Under the pieces are notes generated by a model that did no database searches, was not told the DNA's origin, and saw only the letters and a list, made by a program, of their open reading frames with translations. 37,645 nt of DNA from JBELMB01 sp042088665 (lineage in GTDB: Bacteria > Pseudomonadota > Alphaproteobacteria > Rhodobacterales > Rhodobacteraceae), in contig JBELMB010000034.1 of assembly GCA_042088665.1 (NCBI GenBank), forward strand, positions 1 through 37,645, given 5' to 3'. Shown piece after piece: positions 1 through 7,388 of this stretch. Both the position numbers and the translations under genes were made by a program. How positions within the stretch are numbered: position 1 is the first letter of the stretch; every line of letters starts with the position of its first letter.

Positions 1-944
1 CGAGGATCGGCGAATAGAGGTCACGACCCGACTGGATCAATGCGCTGACATCATCCGGTCCGAGAACCCAGTTGTAGCCAACAGCCGCCGGCAAGCTGGA
101 GATGAATTCCTCGCTGCCCAACACCTTGGTGGCTTCGAGCAGACGGTCGACCACTTCGGGCGGGGTCCCCGCCTTCACGGCAAAGCCGCCGTGCACCCAG
201 ACCCCAGCCTGCTTGCCGGGGAAGGCTTCGCCCACGGTGCGCACACCGGGCAGATCCGCTTCCATGTAGTCCTGACGGCTGTTGTCGAGGATGATCAGCG
301 GGCGCACCGCGTCACCGAACTGCTTGATCGAGGCAACCTGGCCCACGGCCACGTCCACCTGTCCACCGATCAGGCCGGTCATGGTGGCCGGAACGGTCTT
401 CAGCGCGATGGTCTTGAATTCCAGACCGAACTCGCTGGCCATCTGGACGGCGCTCAGGTTGGGCGGCGCGCCAAGGTTGTTCACGCCCATGGTCAGCTTG
501 GTTTCCTTGGCCCCTTCGAGGAACTCTTCGAAGGTGGTGTAGGGGCTGTCGGCGCGCACATACAGCGCATTGGACGCGGAGATGCCGGCAAACAACGGCA
601 CGAAATCCGCAATCGGGTCATAGGGCACGGCGCGGGTCAGCGGCACGATCATGAAGCTGGGGGGCGACCAGTTGAACAGCGTGTAGCCATCTGCCGGGGC
701 TTCGAGCACGCTCATGGTGGCGGGGATATGCGCGCCGCCGGGCTTGTTGACGACCTTGACCGGCACGCCCAGCTCGGCGCTCACGGCTTCGGCGCCAAGG
801 CGCGCGACGACGTCGGCATTACCGCCCGCCGCAAAAGAGACCACCAGCGTGATCGGCTTTTCCGGGTATTCGGCCAGCGCCGGGGCTGCGCCCAGCCCCA
901 GAGTGACCGCTGCAATAGCTGCAAGCGACTTCAGGTTATTCATG
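1..944 (-). CDS. Tripartite tricarboxylate transporter (TTT) substrate-binding protein, TctC/Bug family, 3' end off window
   Basis: The reverse strand opens at ATG 944-942, preceded by GGAGGACACC, and stays open to the left edge (314 codons seen). It starts with a Sec signal peptide (MNNLKSLAAIAAVTLGLG, Ala-rich c-region ending PALA) followed by EYPEKPITLVVSFAAGGNAD, the typical opening of Bug proteins. Other family features are the DGYTLF segment, FVPLF, and a C-terminal helix EVVDRLLEATK. The family captures carboxylates (citrate, tartrate, aromatic acids and others) in the periplasm for a TctA/TctB permease, which is not in the window. Family members are about 320 aa, so only a few residues are missing. 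The promoter region carries a GGTCTAGA element related to the operator upstream of the neighbouring GntR gene. The ligand cannot be inferred. Confidence 0.9.
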
Positions 945-980
945 GTGTCCTCCCTGTCACGGATTGGTTCCGCATTCTAT

Positions 981-1000
981 CGGTCTAGATGTCTGAACCT
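981..1000. promoter_or_regulatory. Candidate GntR/HutC-type operator in front of the TTT binding-protein gene
   Basis: GGTCTAGA at 982-989 lies about 40 bases upstream of the ATG at 944. It matches seven of eight positions of the GTnTAnAC operator core known for HutC-subfamily GntR regulators and shares GGTCTAGA with the perfect palindrome at 1959-1970. It is a degenerate copy, so the assignment is an inference from the shared word and from position. Confidence 0.45.
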
Positions 1001-1151
1001 TTACACCAATCCGGTTACGAGTCAATCGCGTCAGACGGGTGGATCGTGGATCTTGCAGGGCCCTGTCCCGGCGCGCTGTCTCCTCTGGGGACCCGGTCGC
1101 CAAACGGCGGCGCGGGAGGGGGCTGCAGGCCATGTCCGGGCGCTATGCCTC

Positions 1152-1172
1152 ACCTGCGGTCGGACCGCAGGT
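1152..1172 (-). terminator. Strong hairpin overlapping the stop codon of the GntR gene
   Basis: ACCTGCGGTC at 1152-1161 and GACCGCAGGT at 1163-1172 are perfect inverted repeats around one base; a realistic fold is an 8-bp stem with a 5-base loop. It begins in the TAA stop (1174-1172 on the minus strand) and extends downstream. No U-tract follows, so it may be a weak or Rho-assisted terminator or a 3' end stabiliser between the GntR gene and the TTT gene. Confidence 0.4.
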
Positions 1173-1933
1173 TACGCCTTTGTGTCCGGTGGAAAGGCCG
1201 CGCTGGTCAGACCGCTGGGGTCCGGCAGGGAGAAGTCGATCTCAAGCTCCAGCAAATCCCCGGGATAGATGAGCAGCGCCGAATAGATCAGTTTGCCATC
1301 GGCATCAAAGAACTCTCGCACGACGCGAAAGACCGCCGCGTTCACGGTGATCTCAAGGGCATTGGCGAGTTCGAAATCCGCGTATGAAATGGTGATCCTT
1401 TGCCGCGCGGTGGCCACGGCCACGCCGAGATCCTCCAGCACGCTGACCGCGATTTCCGAACGGAAGCGTTCCGGAGCCCGTTCGAACACGGCGGCATCCA
1501 ACTGCAGTGCGGCCTGGCAGAAGGGCTTGTCGTTTTTGAGGTGCGTGCGCGTGATGACGCGAAAGTCGTGACCGTCGATTCGGGTCAGTTCCGCCGCCAC
1601 GTCGCGGTCCTGCACATCGACCTGAAGCTGCGAGACAAGCGCGTAGATCTGTGAGATATCCGCTTGCATCTGCAGGCGGTGCCGGTCGGTCGTGCGCACT
1701 TCTTTCACAAAGGTGCCGCGCCCGGAATGGCGTTCGATCAGGCCCTCTTCTTCGAGGGTATTCATTGCCTGAATGATCGTCATCCGCGCAACGCCAAGCG
1801 TCTCTGTCAACTCCCGCAGGGCTGGCAGCTTTGCCCCGCAGGCCAGTTCGCCAGACCGGATCTGGTGGCGCAGGACCGCGGCCACCTCGGCATGAAGGGG
1901 GACATCCTGACGGCGCATGGACTGAAGGTTCAT
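1172..1933 (-). CDS. GntR-family (HutC/UTRA subfamily) transcriptional regulator
   Basis: The 253-aa protein has an N-terminal winged helix (about residues 10-78) with the GntR pattern VPLHAEVAAVLRHQIRSGEL, LPALRELTETLGVARMTI and HSGRGTFV. A UTRA-type effector domain follows (about 90-245), with FRVITRTHLKNDKPFC and a terminal block ELEIDFSLPDP. UTRA regulators bind small metabolites and usually repress adjacent uptake or catabolic genes. Its own upstream region has the palindrome AGGTCTAGACCT, and the downstream TTT gene has a degenerate copy, so autoregulation and control of the transporter are the simplest reading. It is unlikely to be the functional PhnF of the phn locus, because a separate phnF relic lies at 2243 and no such site was seen near phnC. 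The inducer is unknown. Confidence 0.88.
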   Translation of the reverse strand: MNLQSMRRQDVPLHAEVAAVLRHQIRSGELACGAKLPALRELTETLGVARMTIIQAMNTLEEEGLIERHSGRGTFVKEVRTTDRHRLQMQADISQIYALVSQLQVDVQDRDVAAELTRIDGHDFRVITRTHLKNDKPFCQAALQLDAAVFERAPERFRSEIAVSVLEDLGVAVATARQRITISYADFELANALEITVNAAVFRVVREFFDADGKLIYSALLIYPGDLLELEIDFSLPDPSGLTSAAFPPDTKA

Positions 1934-1958
1934 TTGTTTCTCAACCTGTGAATTACGT

Positions 1959-1970
1959 AGGTCTAGACCT
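1959..1970. promoter_or_regulatory. Palindromic operator AGGTCTAGACCT upstream of the GntR gene
   Basis: This is a perfect 12-bp palindrome 26 bases upstream of the GntR start codon (1933). It contains the GTnTAnAC core (GTCTAGAC) described for HutC-subfamily GntR repressors. Its location over the presumed promoter suggests autorepression. Confidence 0.6.
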
Positions 1971-2242
1971 TTGTAGGGCTAGGGCAGGGTGGCCGCAAAT
2001 GAATTCGGGATGCGCAAGGAGGCGACCTCCCGATCTGCGTTTCACCCGTGGCACTGTGGTGATGTCCAATTGCCGGTATTGACTTGGGTGTGTGCGCCGC
2101 TTTTCCGGGCATCCGGTTGGTACTGGCCCGCGCTGCGAAGGCTTGCCGACGCGTTCATGCAGCATTGGACGGGATATCCCGGGGCCTGTGGTCATCTTGT
2201 CATCGCAGAGACATGCAAACCGCGGGGGCGCCGATCATTTGA
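1971..2242. other. Intergenic stretch between the GntR gene and the phn relics
   Basis: Together with the upstream operator this makes about 310 bases without a convincing gene. Short open frames exist on both strands but show no recognisable protein pattern. The region may hold the former phnF promoter. I see no Pho box in it. Confidence 0.3.
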
Positions 2243-2360
2243 ATGACTCCAGAGTGGCCAAGACGGCCTGTACCGAGATCCGCAAGACCCCGCTCGACGA
2301 GATCGCCACCGGCGCGTTTTGCCCGGAGACCGGCTGCCCACGGAGCCGGAGCTTGCCGCC
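2243..2360 (+). pseudogene. phnF: Relic of phnF (GntR regulator of C-P lyase), N-terminal fragment only
   Basis: Read across frames, this segment gives a broken PhnF-like winged-helix start. There is an ATG at 2243 in frame 2, then TEIRKTPLDEIATGAF in frame 1 (about 2269-2320), then GDRLPTEPELAA in frame 3 (about 2325-2360). GDRLPTE.ELAA is the recognition-helix entry of GntR proteins and closely matches PhnF. At least two frameshifts are needed, and the match stops after ELAA where FGVNRHTVRRAL would be expected. From there the sequence resembles phnK instead, so the fragment seems to mark the left scar of a large deletion. The evidence is pattern matching by eye. Confidence 0.6.
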
Positions 2361-2770
2361 GGGGAGCGCAGCTTTGCCACGCTGCGGGCAAAGGCCATTG
2401 CCGCGTGAAGCGTCGGAAATTCCCAGCGAGCGCATTATCGCACCGCCGATCGAGTTGTCCGATGGCGTGCGGCAGCGGGTGCAACGCGCCAAGGCCATCG
2501 CGCTGGAACCGGCGTTGCTTTGTTGGACAAGCGACCACCGGTCTGGACGTATCGCTGCAGGCGCTTGTGCTGGACACGCTCAAACGACTGCAACAAGAGC
2601 GCAACACCACCATGGTTATTGTCAGCCATGACCTTGGTGTCATACGCAGGTTGGCGGACCGCGTCATGGTGATGCGGCGGGGCAAGGTGGTCGAAACCGG
2701 TTTGGCAGACCCGATCTTTCAGGATCCGCAACAGGCCTATACCCAGCAATTGGTGCACACAAAGCTATGA
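2361..2770 (+). pseudogene. phnK: Relic of phnK (C-P lyase ABC-type ATPase), frameshifted, N-terminus missing
   Basis: Frame 3 gives GERSFATLRAKAIAA and a stop (TGA 2406-2408). Frame 1 then gives EIPSERIIAPPIELSDGVRQ and RVQRAKAIALEPALLCW (2416-2525). Frame 2 continues with TTGLDVSLQALVLDTLKRLQ and VIVSHDLGVIRRLADRVMVM and ends with DPQQAYTQQLVHTKL (2533-2770). Together these follow the second half of PhnK: ABC signature, Walker B/D-loop, H-loop and the family tail. The signature LSGG is LSDG, and the DEPT of Walker B has been erased by small deletions near 2523-2530. The TGA stop overlaps the ATG of the phnL relic (ATGA at 2767), preserving the ancestral operon overlap. In intact C-P lyase, PhnK associates with the PhnGHIJ core, which is absent here. 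Confidence 0.8.
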
Positions 2771-3201
2771 CCGCCGTACTTGAACTCACGGGCCTGACCA
2801 AAGGCTTTACACTGCATCACCTTGGCAACCAGAGCCCGGCGTTCGAAGGCAATTCCTTTTCCGTGGATACGGGCGCATTCGATCTGCTCAAAGGCGCGAA
2901 CAGGGTCGGGGACTCCTCGCTCCTGCGGGCCATCTTTCGCAGCGATCCGCCCCAAGGCGGCAGGATGCGGTTATCCTCTGCCCGAGGAGAGATCGACCTC
3001 GCAAGGGCGGCGCTTGTGGCCCGGTTGGCACAGTTGAAGGCGCAGGGCACGGCGATGATCGGTGTCTTCCATCAGCCCGGCGACGTGGCGCATCTGATTG
3101 ACAGGGTCATTGATCTGACGCCGGATGCCTTTGCAGCGGGTGGCTCTGATCGCGCGTTGTCCGAATCCCAACCTGAGGAGCGAATTGATGTGGCTCTCTG
3201 A
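2767..3201 (+). pseudogene. phnL: Relic of phnL with an internal deletion and a lost Walker A
   Basis: The open frame of 144 aa is much shorter than PhnL (about 230-240 aa). The N-terminus (LELTGLTKGFTLHHLG) and C-terminus (AQGTAMIGVFHQPGDVAHLI, then DRVIDLTPDAF) match PhnL. Between them the Walker A loop reads KGANRVGDSSLLR instead of G-S-G-x-GKS-LLR, and the whole middle part with Q-loop, LSGG signature and Walker B is missing. The frame is still open, so a protein may be made, but it cannot be an ATPase. It overlaps the phnM start at 3188, so translation through it may still couple to phnM. Confidence 0.8.
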
Positions 3202-4345
3202 TATCTCGATGGTCCTGCGTGACCGTGTGATCCCCTGTGGCGCTCTGGCGATGGAGGGTGGCGTGATCACCGAGATCGTCGAGACATCCGGCACTGCGAC
3301 GCATACGGTGTTTCCCGGGTTCGTCGACATGCACGGTGACATGATCGAACTGGAATTGCAGCCACGGGTCGGGGTGGATTTCCCCATGGACGTGGCGCTT
3401 GGGCATCTTGATGCGCGGCTGGCGGCCACCGGGGTGACGACGGCCTATGCCTCTGTGTCCTTTTCGCGCAATGCCCGCGACGGAGAGCGGCGTTCTTTCA
3501 CGCATACCTCGGAGGTGATCCGCAGCCTCAAGGCCGCGAAGGACGAGATGCGTGTCGATCACCGCATCCACGCGCGTTTTGACATCACGTTCACGGCGGC
3601 CATCGATGCGCTTGAGGGCTTGTTGCGGGATGGGGCGGTGGATCTTGTCTCGGTCATGGATCATACGCCGGGGCAGGGGCAGTATCGCAACCTCGAACGT
3701 CATATCGAGTCGCGCGCGGCGCTGGAGGGCGTGTCCGTCGAAGAGGCCCGCGCCATGGTGCAAAAGCGTCTGGAGGCGGCGACGCCCGAAGAAGAGATCC
3801 TGTCGAACCTGCAAACCGTGTCGCGATTGTGCAAGGCGCATGGCGTGGCGCTTGCCAGCCATGACGACGACACCGCCGAAAAGGGTCACCTGATGGCCGA
3901 CATTGGCGCGGTGATCAGCGAATTTCCCGTGACGCTGGAGGCCGCGCGAACTGTGAAGGCGCGCGGGTTGATGACCGCCATGGGGGCGCCGAACGCGATG
4001 CGGGGCCGGAGCTATTCGGGCAACCTGTCGGCGCGCGATGCGCATGCCGAGGGACTGTTGCACATTCTCGCGGCTGATTATCACCCTGCCGCGATCCTGC
4101 CGGCGCTGCGCGCGCTGAGCAAAGCGGATCCCGGCGGATTGGCAGAGGCCGCGCAACTGGCGACGATCAACCCGGCGCGCGCGCTTGGTCTTTCGGATCG
4201 GGGCGAGATCGCACCCGGCAAACGCGCCGACCTCATGGTGGTGGATGCCTCGGATCGCGTTGTCGCCACTTATCGGGGGGGCGCCGCGATTTATGCTAAC
4301 GGTCTGCATGGCGCAATCACGCGCCCGCCGACTGCCGCGGGATGA
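3188..4345 (+). CDS. phnM: PhnM-type amidohydrolase (alpha-D-ribose 1-methylphosphonate 5-triphosphate diphosphatase), copy 1
   Basis: I place the start at ATG 3188 (MWLSDISMVL), behind GAGGAG about 5 bases upstream, giving 385 aa, the usual PhnM length. In the C-P lyase pathway PhnM releases pyrophosphate from ribose 1-alkylphosphonate 5-triphosphate. Visible family features are PGFVDMHGDMIE (first metal-ligand region), VDLVSVMDHTPGQGQY, LASHDDDT, SEFPVTLEAA, GAPNAMRG, ADYHPAAI and the C-terminal GEIAPGKRADLMVVD typical of cyclic amidohydrolases. No disruption is seen, in contrast to the phnFKL relics directly upstream. With no phnGHIJ in the window its natural partner enzymes are missing, so it either works with a C-P lyase elsewhere or has another substrate. 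A second copy lies at 14142-15353. Confidence 0.9.
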   Translation: MWLSDISMVLRDRVIPCGALAMEGGVITEIVETSGTATHTVFPGFVDMHGDMIELELQPRVGVDFPMDVALGHLDARLAATGVTTAYASVSFSRNARDGERRSFTHTSEVIRSLKAAKDEMRVDHRIHARFDITFTAAIDALEGLLRDGAVDLVSVMDHTPGQGQYRNLERHIESRAALEGVSVEEARAMVQKRLEAATPEEEILSNLQTVSRLCKAHGVALASHDDDTAEKGHLMADIGAVISEFPVTLEAARTVKARGLMTAMGAPNAMRGRSYSGNLSARDAHAEGLLHILAADYHPAAILPALRALSKADPGGLAEAAQLATINPARALGLSDRGEIAPGKRADLMVVDASDRVVATYRGGAAIYANGLHGAITRPPTAAG

Positions 4346-4360
4346 CCGCCGGGGCATGAA

Positions 4361-4378
4361 CTGTCAACGAACTGTCAT
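4361..4378 (+). promoter_or_regulatory. Pho box upstream of phnC
   Basis: CTGTCAACGAACTGTCAT consists of two 7-base repeats (CTGTCAA, CTGTCAT) separated by 4 bases, almost exactly the PhoB consensus. A possible -10 element (cttaaa, 4384-4389) follows about 5 bases later. The site lies 70 bases before the phnC ATG, so the phnCDE operon is predicted to be induced by phosphate limitation. Confidence 0.9.
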
Positions 4379-4447
4379 GCAGGCTTAAAGACACCGTTAC
4401 GCAGCAGCCTCAGAGTGACCATGTAGAATTCATTCGGATGAATCATC

Positions 4448-5248
4448 ATGGCTGCTGCTCTCACGCTCTCGAACGTCACGAAACGCTTTGGCGAGACCAC
4501 CGCCGTTGACGACGTGTCGCTTTCCATCACGCCGGGCCAGTTTGTCGGTGTCATTGGACGCTCCGGTGCGGGCAAGTCCACAATGCTTCGGCTGATCAAC
4601 CGCCTTGTCGACCCCTCCGAGGGGTCGATTTCGTTTGACGGCAAGGAGATCACGACCCTCCGGGGCCGCGCGTTGCGCAATTGGCGCCGCGACTGTGCGA
4701 TGATCTTTCAGCAGTTCAATCTGGTCGACCGGCTAGACGTGTTGACCAACGTCCTGATCGGACGGCTGTCGGAGCATGGGTTTCTCAGCTCCATGGCGAT
4801 GAATTTCACCGATGAGGAACGGACCATGGCGCTGCAGGCGCTGGACCGGCTCGATCTCGTGCCACAGGCGCTGCAGCGCGCGGGCACGCTGTCGGGTGGG
4901 CAGCAGCAGCGCGTCGCCATCGCCAAGGCGCTGGTCCAGCAGCCCAACATCATGCTGGCGGATGAGCCCATCGCCTCGCTTGACCCGGCGAACGCGACGC
5001 AGGTGATGGACGGGTTGCGTCAGATCAACCGCGAGGATGGCATCACGGTCCTTGTGAACCTGCACACGCTGGACACGGCGCGGGCCTATTGCGACCGGAT
5101 CATCGCCATGCGGATGGGTCGCGTGATGTTTGACGGCACCGCCCGGCAGCTGACCGATGACGTTGTGCGGGACATCTACGGGCTGCAAGGCCTCGCAGAG
5201 TTCAACGAGGCCGTCACCTCGACGCAGAAGATTTCCATCGACGCCTGA
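4448..5248 (+). CDS. phnC: Phosphonate ABC transporter ATP-binding protein PhnC
   Basis: The 266-aa protein energises import of phosphonates, phosphite or phosphate esters. Walker A is GRSGAGKST (37-45), the signature LSGGQQQRVAIAKAL starts near residue 148, Walker B/D-loop is IMLADEPIASLDP (about 167-179), and the H-loop is VNLHTLDTA. The stretch MIFQQFNLVDRLDVLTNVL is typical of PhnC. It is the first gene behind the Pho box, followed by phnD, phnE1 and phnE2. The Shine-Dalgarno sequence in front of the ATG is weak. The family assignment is secure; the substrate is not determined by sequence alone. Confidence 0.95.
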   Translation: MAAALTLSNVTKRFGETTAVDDVSLSITPGQFVGVIGRSGAGKSTMLRLINRLVDPSEGSISFDGKEITTLRGRALRNWRRDCAMIFQQFNLVDRLDVLTNVLIGRLSEHGFLSSMAMNFTDEERTMALQALDRLDLVPQALQRAGTLSGGQQQRVAIAKALVQQPNIMLADEPIASLDPANATQVMDGLRQINREDGITVLVNLHTLDTARAYCDRIIAMRMGRVMFDGTARQLTDDVVRDIYGLQGLAEFNEAVTSTQKISIDA

Positions 5249-5255
5249 GCCCGGA

Positions 5256-5287
5256 GCGGCCCGATCCGACACGGATGATCGGGCCGC
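5256..5287 (+). other. Intercistronic hairpin between phnC and phnD
   Basis: GCGGCCCGATC (5256-5266) pairs perfectly with GATCGGGCCGC (5277-5287), an 11-bp stem with a 10-base loop, just after the phnC stop. There is no U-tract, so it looks like an mRNA processing or stabilising element that sets phnD levels rather than a terminator. Confidence 0.45.
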
Positions 5288-5341
5288 CACGCCTCGGCCA
5301 ACCCGTTTCCAATCGCCAAACCAACCAAACGGAGAAATCCA

Positions 5342-6262
5342 ATGAAACTGCTTTCAACAACTGCACTGGTCCTGCTGACGGCCTCTGCGGCCATGGCCCA
5401 GGACTGGAAAGAAGACTACCAGGTTCTGAAGTTCGGCATCCTGTCGGGCGAAAACGAAAAAGACCGCCTGCAGCGCAACGAGCCGCTGCGCGTCTACCTC
5501 GAAGAGACGCTTGGCGTCGAGGTCGAGATCTTCACCGCCGGCAACTACGACGGTGTGATCCAGGCCATCGCGGCCAACCAGATCGAAATCGCGCGCTTTG
5601 GCTCCTCTGCCTATGCCGCGGCATATACCGCAACCGATGGCGCCGTGATCCCCACGCTCACCACGCTGAAGAAAGACGGCTCGACCGGCTACAAGTCGAT
5701 CGTCGTGACCCGTTGCGACAGCGGCATCAAATCGCTCGAGGACGCCGCAGGCAAAGTGCACGCCTTTGCTGACCCGGACAGCACCTCTGGCTATGCTGTG
5801 CCTTACTTCAACATGGTGACAGCCGAGGGCTTCAAGCCCGAAGATCACTTTGGCACAGTGACGTTCTCCGGCTCCCACGAAGCGGGCGTGACCGGTGTGG
5901 TCAACGGCACGTTTGACACGGCCGCCACTTACCAGAACTCCGAAACCAAGAACGTCTTCACCCGTATGGAAGACAAGGGCATGATCGACGCCGGTCAGGT
6001 CTGCAAGATCTGGACCTCGCCCGAGATCACCTCTGGCCCCTGGACCTTCCGTTCCAACCTGCCAGCGCAGCTGATCGAAGACGTGACAGCCGCCATCGAA
6101 AGCTTCCCGACAGCGGACGAAGAAGGCTACAAGCTGTATTCCTCGTTCAACCCCGAGGATGTGAACCCCTCCGTCGGCTTCGTGCGCGTGGACACTGAGC
6201 GTTACCAGTGGATCGTGAACATGCGCCAGTGGATCAAGGAACAGCGCCGCTCCGGCTCCTGA
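5342..6262 (+). CDS. phnD: Phosphonate ABC transporter periplasmic substrate-binding protein PhnD
   Basis: The 306-aa precursor has a clear Sec signal peptide (MKLLSTTALVLLTASAAMAQ, cleavage after AMA). The mature part shows the PhnD pattern: LKFGILSGENEKDRL, VEIFTAGNYDGVIQAIAANQ, ARFGSSAYAAAY, and FADPDSTSGYAVPYF, the anion-binding DxxStSG loop. A good Shine-Dalgarno (GGAGAAA) precedes ATG 5342. It delivers the ligand to PhnE1/PhnE2. The hairpins before and after the gene suggest that its mRNA segment is kept at a higher level than the rest of the operon, as is common for binding proteins. Confidence 0.95.
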   Translation: MKLLSTTALVLLTASAAMAQDWKEDYQVLKFGILSGENEKDRLQRNEPLRVYLEETLGVEVEIFTAGNYDGVIQAIAANQIEIARFGSSAYAAAYTATDGAVIPTLTTLKKDGSTGYKSIVVTRCDSGIKSLEDAAGKVHAFADPDSTSGYAVPYFNMVTAEGFKPEDHFGTVTFSGSHEAGVTGVVNGTFDTAATYQNSETKNVFTRMEDKGMIDAGQVCKIWTSPEITSGPWTFRSNLPAQLIEDVTAAIESFPTADEEGYKLYSSFNPEDVNPSVGFVRVDTERYQWIVNMRQWIKEQRRSGS

Positions 6263-6271
6263 TCTGTCGAA

Positions 6272-6297
6272 GCAGGGCGGGGAAATCCCCGCCCTGC
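6272..6297 (+). other. GC-rich hairpin downstream of phnD
   Basis: GCAGGGCGGGG and CCCCGCCCTGC form a perfect 11-bp stem with an AAAT loop, 10 bases after the phnD stop. No run of T follows, so read-through into phnE1 is expected. It probably protects the upstream phnD message or attenuates transcription. Confidence 0.55.
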
Positions 6298-6353
6298 CGT
6301 CCGTCTGACGCGTGGTGCGCGGGAGGTCCCCGCCGCCGGTATGGGAAGATGTC

Positions 6354-7292
6354 ATGACCGCCACAGCCGATTTTCCGGGGGGCACCCCTGGCCTGGATCC
6401 CATTGCGCAGTTCGAGCGCGACTTTGCCGCGCAGCGCCGCCGTGCCCGGATTGTCTGGGCCCTGGGCAGCGTTGTTTTCCTGCTCATTTTCGCGGTCACC
6501 TCTTGGATGGGGGATTTTTTCAAGGTCACCCAGATGACCATGCCGGACGGATCGCGCGAATGGCGCTGGATCATCCCGGCGGGTCTGCCGCGTCTCGGCG
6601 AATTCATCGAAAAGACCATCCCGACCCTGCGATGGGAGAGCCTCGGCACTGATGTCGGTGAATGGTTCTGGCGATGGAAGATCTGGCTGAACCTGCTGTT
6701 CGAGACCATCCTGATCGCCTTCATGGCCACCGTTTTCGGCGTGATCGGCGGTTTCGTCCTGTCGTTCCCGGCATCGCGGAACCTTGCCCCCAACGCATGG
6801 GTGCTGTGGATCTGCCGCCGCTATCTCGAGATTGCGCGCACCGTACCGGAACTGGTCTGGGCGCTGATCTTTGTCTTTTGCTTTGGCGTCGGGCCGATGG
6901 CCGGGGTCATGGCCATCGGGCTGCACGCCTGTGGCGCGCTGGGAAAGCTCTACTCCGAGGTCAATGAGAACATCGACATGCGCCCGCTGGAAGGCGTGAA
7001 GGCCGCCGGGGGGTCATGGTTCGACCAGATACGCTACGCCGCCATCCCGCAGGTCTTGCCGAACATCGCCAGCTACACGCTCTTGCGCTTCGAGATCAAC
7101 GTGCGGGCCTCGTCGATCATCGGGTACGTCGGCGCAGGGGGGCTTGGACAGGAATTCCGCACGGCCATGTCGTTTCAGGAATACACCGATCTTTCAGCGC
7201 TCTTCGTGATCATCTTCGTCACCGTGATGATCATCGACTACGGCTCGGAAAAGCTCCGTCACCGCCTGATCGGCATGGAGGCGGCCCGATGA
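6354..7292 (+). CDS. phnE: Phosphonate ABC transporter permease PhnE (first copy)
   Basis: ATG 6354 (MTATADFPGG) is preceded by GGGAAG and gives 312 aa; an in-frame upstream start at 6312 lacks this support. After a charged cytoplasmic N-terminus there is a TM segment at IVWALGSVVFLLIFAV, then a loop of about 60 residues, then the BPD_transp_1 permease core. That core has a TM at LLFETILIAFMATVFGVIGG, the EAA-type loop (LEGVKAAGGSWFDQIRYA, AIPQVLPNI) and SIIGYVGAGGLGQEF. It pairs with phnE2 to form the membrane channel. Its stop overlaps the ATG of a short ORF at 7289. Confidence 0.93.
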   Translation: MTATADFPGGTPGLDPIAQFERDFAAQRRRARIVWALGSVVFLLIFAVTSWMGDFFKVTQMTMPDGSREWRWIIPAGLPRLGEFIEKTIPTLRWESLGTDVGEWFWRWKIWLNLLFETILIAFMATVFGVIGGFVLSFPASRNLAPNAWVLWICRRYLEIARTVPELVWALIFVFCFGVGPMAGVMAIGLHACGALGKLYSEVNENIDMRPLEGVKAAGGSWFDQIRYAAIPQVLPNIASYTLLRFEINVRASSIIGYVGAGGLGQEFRTAMSFQEYTDLSALFVIIFVTVMIIDYGSEKLRHRLIGMEAAR

Positions 7293-7387
7293 CCCCGCGT
7301 CGGTCGCGCCGCTCCTCTTGTGCCCCGCAGCCCAGCCATCGCACTGCATTCCCCCTGACGACGCGTTCCGCGCACCGGAGGTCCTGA
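7289..7387 (+). CDS. Possible 32-aa coupling ORF between phnE1 and phnE2
   Basis: ATG 7289 overlaps the phnE1 stop (ATGA), and the frame ends with TGA at 7385-7387, one base before the phnE2 ATG (7389). The predicted peptide is Arg/Ser-rich (MTPRRSRRSSC...) and resembles no family I know. Its last codons contain the phnE2 Shine-Dalgarno GGAGG. It could provide translational coupling across the 96-base gap, or be chance. Confidence 0.2.
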   Translation: MTPRRSRRSSCAPQPSHRTAFPLTTRSAHRRS

Positions 7388-7388
7388 C

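Noticed and set aside
1172..1933. Considered as the functional PhnF regulator of the phn locus
   Set aside because: Its operator-like sites are at its own promoter and the TTT gene, not at phnC, and a separate phnF relic is present next to phnK/phnL.
2767..3201. Considered as a functional small ABC ATPase
   Set aside because: Walker A is altered, and signature and Walker B are deleted, so it is listed as a phnL relic.
6272..6297. Considered as a transcription terminator after phnD
   Set aside because: The stem is strong but there is no U-tract and phnE1/phnE2 follow in the same operon, so a stabilising or attenuating hairpin is more likely.
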